This document shows, in pieces, positions 5,902 to 10,854 of a DNA stretch of 10,854 nt. The notes beneath the pieces were generated by a model. The model was given only the letters and a program-made list of their open reading frames with translations. It was not told where the DNA came from and did not search any database. This stretch comes from Verrucomicrobiota bacterium (lineage in GTDB: Bacteria; Verrucomicrobiota; Verrucomicrobiia; Chthoniobacterales; UBA6821): assembly GCA_016871655.1 (NCBI GenBank), contig VHCR01000033.1, positions 1 through 10,854 of the forward strand, read 5' to 3'. A program made the translations under genes and the position numbers. Numbering within the stretch: the first letter of the stretch is position 1; each line of letters starts with the position of its first letter.

Positions 5902-8241
5902 ATGAAAAAATTAACAATTTCTGTTATATCGCTTCAATTTCTCGCTTTTACTATCCAACCACTAGTCGCCACAAACATTGAATCACTCAACGGACCTGAA
6001 AGATCTGCGTTAATCAATCAGGCTAGATACGACTATGCTCAAGAACAAGTGCAGCTTGGAAACATAGCCATGCTCCAACAAAACTATCTTACCGCAAGTA
6101 AGCACTATTACAATGCCCTTGAGTCCATCAAACAAGAAAATCCAATTTTCACTCAATTAAGAGAGAAAACAACACATTTACTTTCCAACGCTATTACGAT
6201 GCTTGTTGCGCTAGAAAATAATTCAACACACCCCCCATCACAACCAAACGAAGCCAATCACTTCATTAATAAAATATCAACCAAAACATATCCTCCGTGT
6301 TGCGCTGAATTAGTTAACGTACTTAATCAATTTCACAATAATCAACTCACCCCACCTCTTCCTTCTGAAAAAATAAGAGATTCCCTACGTCAAGCTGAAA
6401 CAAATTACAATCAAGAAGCTTGGGAAAATGCTCTGACTGAATATAAAAAAGTACTTTCTTTAGACAAAACTAATGCAACGGCTCTATTAGGAATAGAACT
6501 CATTCATGAAAAAGAAAAAAAAGACGTCACTATGGCAAAGAAAAGCAGAAGCGATATGCTGGCTGACATAGATAAAGCATGGAATCTACCCAAAGTCGAC
6601 ATCGCTACAGCTAAGGAAACTCCATTCTCTTCGATTCAAAATGAAGAACTTTTATCTAAAAAACTTCAAACCCTGATTATTCCACAAGTTGACTTTTATT
6701 ATGTTTCAATTACAGAGGCCCTTAAAGAACTCAAACACCAAGCATATTTAGCTGATACTTCAGAGGAAAATCCCAATAAGAAAGGTATTAACATTGTCTT
6801 AAAGCTAGATTCAGAAAAACCAGAACCAAATATTCATTTATCCCTTAAAAATATTCCTCTTGGAGAAATTATTAACTACATAGCCAAGCAAGCTAGTCTA
6901 AAAGTTAAAATAGAACCTTATGCTGTAGCGCTCCGCCCCATTGATGAAGATGAGTCCAATCAACCCTTATTAATTCGAGAATATAAAGTTCCTCCTGACT
7001 TTTTTAATATTGCTTCAAGCAATCAAAAAGAACAACTCAATGTTGCACAAGAAAACGATTGCTCTACATCAGAAAAAGAAGCACTCATTTTGCAAGGGGT
7101 TACTTTTCCAAAGGGGGCCAGCGCTCACTATTTTCCAGAAAATGGAATCTTAGTTGCAAGAAATACGCTATCAAACCTCAATTTAATTGAGTCATTAATT
7201 AAAAGCGCCACCGAACACCCCCCGCTTCAAGTAGAAATTGAGGCTCGCTTCGTTGAAGTAAAAGAGAACTCCTGGCAAGAGAAAGGATTCAATTGGCTCT
7301 TAGGTACTTTTCCAATTGGAAAAAACGTGAAAGGTGGAGGAGGTACTGTTGGAAATCAATCAACTTATCAACCTCAAAATTATCCGATTCAACAAAATGG
7401 AGTTCCAGTCGGAACAATCTCGGGAGGCCCACCAGGAGCAGGCTCGATCACCGCAGGAAATCGCTTGGGATCAAGTGCTGTTACCGCCAACACGTTAGAT
7501 ACTTTATTAGGAGGGTATTTTACTCCGAGTACAGGAATCTTAGCTTTAGCTGGAGTATTAACTAACCCACAGTTTCAAGTTGTTTTGCGAGCACTGAATC
7601 AAAAAAAGGGAGTCGATTTACTCTCTTCTCCTAAAGTCACTGTTTCGAGTGGAAAGAAAGCCACTATTACCATTGCAAAAGATTTTCCTTATCCTAATGA
7701 CTATTTACCACCCCAGGTTCCTCAAAATCAAGGAGGAGGAATCAACCCAGCGATTCCATCAACCCCATCAACTTTTAAGAGGCGCAATGTCGGAGTTGAA
7801 CTTGAAGTGGAGCCCGTAGTGAGCTCAGATCAAAAGAAAATCGAACTCAAATTGTCACCTCAAGTTGTCGAGTTTCAAGGTTTTGTTAATTATGGAAATC
7901 CGATCTTCTCACAAGCCCCTGTTATAGGAATAGGTCAAGGTGTTTCAACCGCCTCTACCACACAAGTGCTCTTAACAGAAAATACTATCAACCAACCTAT
8001 TTTTAGCGTCCGCCAAGTAAATACCGAGGTTGTTCTTCACCCAGGGCAGACAATAGTTCTTGGGGGATTGATGAGAGAGGATGTTCAAAGAATAAAAGAT
8101 AAGACTCCTATCCTTGGAGATATCCCGTTAGCGGGAAAATTATTCCGCTCTTCTTCGGAGCAGCACATTAAAAGAAACCTCCTTATTTTTGTAACAGTGT
8201 GGCTCATTGATCCCTCAGGAAGAAAGATAAAAAAAATGTAA
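5902..8241 (+). CDS. Secretin, PilQ/GspD-type outer-membrane channel (Amuc_1098-like), first copy
   Basis: The 779-residue product begins with a signal peptide (MKKLTISVISLQFLAFTIQP, likely cut after LVA at 23). Two TPR-like helical regions follow (about 40-105 and 157-205), then an STN/N0-like domain (about 252-345, with IPQVDFYYVSITEALKELK and LSLKNIPLGEIINYIAKQA) and an N1-type domain (about 397-440). The secretin domain starts near 443 (VEIEARFVEVKE), has a Gly/Asn/Pro-rich insert at about 471-545, and continues with LSSPKVTVSSGKKATI (574-589) and the classical C-terminal signature (VVLHPGQTIVLGGL at 710-723, KTPILGDIPLAGKLF at 734-748, NLLIFVTVWLID at 759-770). It would form the multimeric outer-membrane pore for pilus or substrate exit. 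There is no Shine-Dalgarno before the ATG; the 40-base gap and lack of a hairpin suggest cotranscription with the upstream genes. Confidence 0.93.
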   Translation: MKKLTISVISLQFLAFTIQPLVATNIESLNGPERSALINQARYDYAQEQVQLGNIAMLQQNYLTASKHYYNALESIKQENPIFTQLREKTTHLLSNAITMLVALENNSTHPPSQPNEANHFINKISTKTYPPCCAELVNVLNQFHNNQLTPPLPSEKIRDSLRQAETNYNQEAWENALTEYKKVLSLDKTNATALLGIELIHEKEKKDVTMAKKSRSDMLADIDKAWNLPKVDIATAKETPFSSIQNEELLSKKLQTLIIPQVDFYYVSITEALKELKHQAYLADTSEENPNKKGINIVLKLDSEKPEPNIHLSLKNIPLGEIINYIAKQASLKVKIEPYAVALRPIDEDESNQPLLIREYKVPPDFFNIASSNQKEQLNVAQENDCSTSEKEALILQGVTFPKGASAHYFPENGILVARNTLSNLNLIESLIKSATEHPPLQVEIEARFVEVKENSWQEKGFNWLLGTFPIGKNVKGGGGTVGNQSTYQPQNYPIQQNGVPVGTISGGPPGAGSITAGNRLGSSAVTANTLDTLLGGYFTPSTGILALAGVLTNPQFQVVLRALNQKKGVDLLSSPKVTVSSGKKATITIAKDFPYPNDYLPPQVPQNQGGGINPAIPSTPSTFKRRNVGVELEVEPVVSSDQKKIELKLSPQVVEFQGFVNYGNPIFSQAPVIGIGQGVSTASTTQVLLTENTINQPIFSVRQVNTEVVLHPGQTIVLGGLMREDVQRIKDKTPILGDIPLAGKLFRSSSEQHIKRNLLIFVTVWLIDPSGRKIKKM

Positions 8242-8278
8242 TTGCTCAACTCCTTCTGATGAAGAAGTTGAGCAATTA
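8239..8278 (+). terminator. Long hairpin overlapping the stop codon of the first secretin
   Basis: TAATTGCTCAACT (8239-8251) is exactly complementary to AGTTGAGCAATTA (8266-8278). After a single C/A mismatch, CTTC (8253-8256) pairs with GAAG (8261-8264) around the loop TGAT. The stem starts with the TAA stop itself. No T tract follows, so intrinsic termination is uncertain; protection of the mRNA 3' end or uncoupling of the two secretin genes are alternatives. Confidence 0.6.
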
Positions 8279-8279
8279 C

Positions 8280-8299
8280 ATCCTCGCGAACGCGAGGAT
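8280..8299 (+). terminator. Second hairpin, directly after the first
   Basis: ATCCTCGC (8280-8287) and GCGAGGAT (8292-8299) form a perfect 8-bp stem with the loop GAAC, one base after the preceding hairpin. It also lacks a T tract. Its CTCGC/GCGAG core is the same as in the hairpin at 349-372. Confidence 0.5.
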
Positions 8300-8359
8300 C
8301 CAGAAGAAGATCAATGCAAAATAAGTTTTTCCTAGAAAAAGATGAGCAACTGCAAAAAA

Positions 8360-8368
8360 TGTTATAAT
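8360..8368 (+). promoter_or_regulatory. Extended -10 promoter (TGTTATAAT) for the second secretin
   Basis: TGTTATAAT is a perfect extended -10 element (TGn + TATAAT). No good -35 is visible 16-18 bases upstream, which an extended -10 can tolerate. Transcription would begin near 8375, only a few bases before the ATG at 8379, giving an essentially leaderless mRNA. This agrees with the absence of a Shine-Dalgarno before that start. It would give the second secretin its own transcription, past the two hairpins. Confidence 0.5.
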
Positions 8369-8378
8369 TACTTTAAAT

Positions 8379-10520
8379 ATGGATACTAAAATTAACTTTT
8401 ACTTTATTTTGTTTATTATTTTTTTGAGCTCTTTTTTGAAAGGAGATAATACTGAAACCTTAACTTGTTTGGAGCAAGCAGAAGAAGCTTACATACAAAA
8501 TCATTTTGAAGAAGCAGCCTTTAAATCCCATCAAGCACTTTTATCACTTTCTAATCAACCTACAATAACTCAAGAACAACGGACCGCTGTTATTAAAGAC
8601 GTTACTAAATCTTCTATCGCCTACGCTAAGCTATTAGCTAATGAAGGTAGTTTTCAAAAAGCTCGAGAACAGATTCAATTAATTTTATTACCTAATGCTA
8701 GTCCTAACAATCCAGAGGCACTTCATTTATTAAAATATCTGCAAGCTTTTGGTGATAGTCATCAGCAAAAAGAAAGCTCACCTCTTAAGCAAGAGGATTC
8801 TCTCGAAGAAATTCGCAAGACAACACGCGCGAATCTTCTTTTAGGAGTAGAAAAAGATTGGATTACCACCTCACCCTCCCCTGCCCATGATCATCTAGCA
8901 GAAAAAAATGCTGATCCGTTAAACGAGAGGAGTCTTTATGACAAACTCCACTCCATCACGCTTCCAAATGTTGAACTGGAAGATGTTACTCTTGATGAAG
9001 CTATTGATTATTTTAAGGAAAAAAGCCGCGAGGCTGATCCAGAAAAAGAAGGAGTCAATATCGTTCTCCAATCCGCAAGCATCCATTCAGAAGCTAGTGA
9101 AAAAAGCACGAACGTGCCAGCTCTAGCATCTGAAAAAAATGTCTTCCATTTCAATTTGGAACTTCATGAAGTTCCCCTCGCTGTTGCATTAGAATATCTG
9201 GCGCAACAAGCTAGTTGTAAAGTAGAAGTCGACTCCTTCGCCGTTTCATTGACACCTCTTTCTCTCTCTACAAAAGCATTCTTAACTCGAGAGTATGACG
9301 TTCCTTCTTCTTTCTTTCCAAATAAAGAATCAACTACCTCCTCCATTAAAAATTTTTTTAAATCTAAGGGAATTGAATTTCCCGAAGGTTCCTGCGCGAC
9401 CTATTCTCCCTCTTTAAATAGACTTGTTGTGCGAAATACTTCCGAAAATCTCGATTTCATCGCCTCATTAATCAAAAGCATCACAGCCTCCCCTCCTCTC
9501 CAAGTCTCTATTGAAACTAAATTTATTGAAGTCAATCAGAATGATCTTTCTGAACTCGGCTTCAATTGGTTGTTAGGTTCTTTCTCGTTGGGCGGCAGCG
9601 GCCTTAATCTGAGCGGCGGCGGATCAGCTACAGGAGTCAACACGGCAGCCTATCCCTTTCCCACCGAAGGAATGAATCCCATCGGCGCCCTCCGTTCTGG
9701 CAATCATGCTATCAACGACACTTCGATTGATACAGTCATTGACAGCAATGGTCATAACTCAATTACCGAATCTTCCGTTCCAGGGATTTTCAGTATTGGA
9801 GGTGTCTGCAGCACCCCTCAATTTCAAATGGTTATCCGCGCCTTAAATCAAAAAAAAGGGGTCGACCTCATGGCAGCCCCACATATGACAACCAAAAATG
9901 GAACAAAGGCGATGATAAAAATCGTCGATGAATTTATTTACCCATCCCAATATACTCCCCCACAACTTCCAACTTCGACTTTTTCTACAAACAACAGCAG
10001 CACAGCCGGCCTGCGCCAAATTCCACCAACCATCACGCCTTCATTTCCTAATTCTTGGACTTCAAAAAATTTAGGAGTCACGTTGGAAGCAAAACCAACC
10101 ATCACTACTGATCACAAAATGATTTTGTTAGAACTGCATCCTCAAATCACCGACTTCGATGGCTTCATCAATTATGGAACTCCGATCAACACTGTTGGCT
10201 ACAGCCTCACCGCAACCAATATGAGCGAGACCCCCTTTTCTGAAACCTTGACAACCAATACGATTAATCAACCTGTTTTTACTGTTCGCGAAGTGAATAC
10301 TTCTGTTATGGTTAAAGACGGTCAAACCGTCGTCATCGGAGGACTCATCCGTGAAGATATCCAGCACGTTGAAGACAAAATCCCTTTTTTGGGTGACCTT
10401 TTTTTAATAGGCCGCCTCTTCCAATCTAAATCTGAGAGAAAACTGAAAAAAAACCTCATCATCTTCGTCACTCCCAAAATTCTCAATGCAGATGGAATCC
10501 CCTATTCATCGAAATCATAA
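8379..10520 (+). CDS. Secretin, PilQ/GspD-type outer-membrane channel (Amuc_1098-like), second copy
   Basis: The 713-residue product is a clear paralogue of the upstream secretin in the same domain order. It has a hydrophobic export signal (FYFILFIIFLSSFL, 7-20), TPR-like helices (about 30-125), an STN/N0-like domain (about 188-293, with LPNVELEDVTLDEAIDYFKE), an N1-type domain (about 330-370) and the secretin domain from about 375 (VSIETKFIEVNQ). Shared landmarks include FNWLLG (395-400), ALNQKKGVDL (488-497), NTINQP (627-632), VKDGQTVVIGGLIRED (645-660), PFLGDLFLIGRLF (669-681) and NLIIFVTPKIL (692-702). Compared with the first copy, the TPR region is shorter, the Gly-rich insert (about 401-465) has a different sequence, and the C-terminal tail (ADGIPYSSKS) lacks the basic cluster. 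There is no Shine-Dalgarno; the export signal fixes the ATG at 8379. It could build an alternative channel or mixed rings with the first copy. Confidence 0.92.
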   Translation: MDTKINFYFILFIIFLSSFLKGDNTETLTCLEQAEEAYIQNHFEEAAFKSHQALLSLSNQPTITQEQRTAVIKDVTKSSIAYAKLLANEGSFQKAREQIQLILLPNASPNNPEALHLLKYLQAFGDSHQQKESSPLKQEDSLEEIRKTTRANLLLGVEKDWITTSPSPAHDHLAEKNADPLNERSLYDKLHSITLPNVELEDVTLDEAIDYFKEKSREADPEKEGVNIVLQSASIHSEASEKSTNVPALASEKNVFHFNLELHEVPLAVALEYLAQQASCKVEVDSFAVSLTPLSLSTKAFLTREYDVPSSFFPNKESTTSSIKNFFKSKGIEFPEGSCATYSPSLNRLVVRNTSENLDFIASLIKSITASPPLQVSIETKFIEVNQNDLSELGFNWLLGSFSLGGSGLNLSGGGSATGVNTAAYPFPTEGMNPIGALRSGNHAINDTSIDTVIDSNGHNSITESSVPGIFSIGGVCSTPQFQMVIRALNQKKGVDLMAAPHMTTKNGTKAMIKIVDEFIYPSQYTPPQLPTSTFSTNNSSTAGLRQIPPTITPSFPNSWTSKNLGVTLEAKPTITTDHKMILLELHPQITDFDGFINYGTPINTVGYSLTATNMSETPFSETLTTNTINQPVFTVREVNTSVMVKDGQTVVIGGLIREDIQHVEDKIPFLGDLFLIGRLFQSKSERKLKKNLIIFVTPKILNADGIPYSSKS

Positions 10521-10591
10521 TTTATAAATAGTAAAATACGAACAATAGAAACGCGCTGCTATAGCAAATAAGAGAGTCTGATTCAAATGCG

Positions 10592-10695
10592 CTGCTGAGG
10601 ATGCAGGACAAGGAACGAGGAGCACATCACCGCAGTGTACACGAAGATACTCGAGGACGCGAGCACCAGAGTGACGCAGTCCTGGTCCTTAGCAG
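10592..10695. repeat. Imperfect inverted repeat, foldback unit
   Basis: CTGCTGAGGATGCAGGAC (10592-10609) is matched in inverted orientation by GTCCTGGTCCTTAGCAG (10679-10695), with a few mismatches and one gap. The enclosed stretch carries a degenerate copy of the adjacent repeat motif (CGAGGAGCACATCACCGCAGT near 10616-10636). The unit could fold on itself as a MITE-like or REP-like element. Confidence 0.4.
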
Positions 10696-10773
10696 TAGCA
10701 TGTTAGAGGGTGTCTTGAAAAAGCTAAAATCGCGCATTACTGCGTCGCTGTGATGCTCGCCTTCGTCGAGTAT
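10647..10773. repeat. Inverted pair of ~35-bp repeats
   Basis: The arm at 10647-10680 (ATACTCGAGGACGCGAGCAC ... GACGCAGT) is matched by the reverse complement of 10739-10773 (ATACTCGACGAAGGCGAGCA ... GACGCAGT), with five mismatches and one gap by hand alignment. The arms enclose about 58 bases. The left arm interleaves with the neighbouring foldback unit, which suggests insertion of related repeats next to one another. No coding frame explains the similarity. Confidence 0.6.
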
Positions 10774-10776
10774 TAC

Positions 10777-10854
10777 TTAGGCCCTGTCCGGGATTAGCCA
10801 GAGGCTCTTTTTAAGGGGTTCTGAGGGCGAAAAAGTTTGGGCATAAGCAACGAA
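10777..10854 (-). mobile_element. Possible edge of another insertion sequence
   Basis: Directly after the inverted repeats the sequence changes to GGCCCTGTCCGGGATTAGCC, which resembles the terminal repeat style of some IS5-like elements. Two minus-strand frames enter from the right edge and stop close to this point (TAA at 10794-10796, peptide ending FRPQNPLKRASG; TAA at 10777-10779, peptide ending LWLIPDRA), as the 3' end of a transposase gene would. Only about 75 bases are visible, so this is a guess from position and style. Confidence 0.22.

Larger units (their letters stand above)
10521..10854. other. Gene-free 3' region with inverted repeats
   Basis: No credible complete gene is seen on either strand after the stop of the second secretin. 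The first 30 bases are AT-rich (TTTATAAATAGTAAAATACG); a small palindrome TGCTATAGCA lies at 10557-10566; GCGCTGCT occurs at 10553-10560 and again at 10589-10596. The rest is richer in G and C and is taken up by the inverted repeats and possible mobile-element edge listed separately. There is no obvious terminator with a T tract after the second secretin. Confidence 0.6.

Noticed and set aside
7293..7565. Plus-strand 90-codon open frame inside the first secretin
   Set aside because: Out-of-frame shadow of the Gly/Asn-rich secretin insert; Arg/Ser-rich composition typical of a shifted frame.
1..10854. CRISPR array, tRNA or rRNA genes
   Set aside because: No regularly spaced repeats with unique spacers, and no cloverleaf or rRNA landmark sequences were seen on either strand.

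Overview
The window comes from an AT-rich bacterial chromosome. Its core is a gene cluster for a type IV pilus-like (type II secretion-like) envelope machine, of the kind known from Verrucomicrobiota as the Akkermansia Amuc_1098-Amuc_1102 families. The assignment to Verrucomicrobiota, or at least the PVC group, rests on three things. The order is PilM/PilN-like protein, PilO/PilP-like protein, then secretin. The secretins carry N-terminal TPR helices and an STN-like domain. The middle protein has a DxDxxGFxNxxEW segment. No rRNA, tRNA or housekeeping gene is present to confirm the phylum.

Layout. Positions 1-215 hold the 3' tail of an open reading frame that looks like an integrase/transposase C-terminus, then two copies of a ~23-bp motif that probably mark the end of an insertion sequence. 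Positions 216-396 are non-coding, with a GTGATGGA x3 tandem repeat and a strong hairpin. Positions 397-2681 (minus strand) hold a large predicted exported protein of unknown function that appears to be split by a -1 frameshift near 882-900 into a 599-residue part and a 139-residue C-terminal part. A short spacer (2682-2754) separates it from the divergent plus-strand cluster. That cluster has a PilM-PilN-like inner-membrane protein (2755-4251), a PilO/PilP-like protein overlapping it by ATGA (4248-5861), and a secretin (5902-8241). Two back-to-back hairpins (8239-8299) and an extended -10 promoter follow, then a second, paralogous secretin (8379-10520). Positions 10521-10854 are gene-free, contain inverted repeats, and may end in the edge of another mobile element.

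How the genes would work together. The PilM/PilN-like protein has a cytoplasmic actin-like fold without recognisable ATP motifs, one membrane helix and a periplasmic domain. It would form the inner-membrane platform with the PilO/PilP-like protein. The C-terminal domains of the PilO/PilP-like protein would contact the N-terminal domains of the secretin, which forms the outer-membrane channel. The second secretin has its own promoter signal and could be an alternative or mixed-ring channel. No prepilin, assembly ATPase (PilB/PilT) or PilC is in the window, so these must lie elsewhere if the machine is functional.

Most starts lack a clear Shine-Dalgarno sequence. Both flanks show signs of mobile or repeat DNA.
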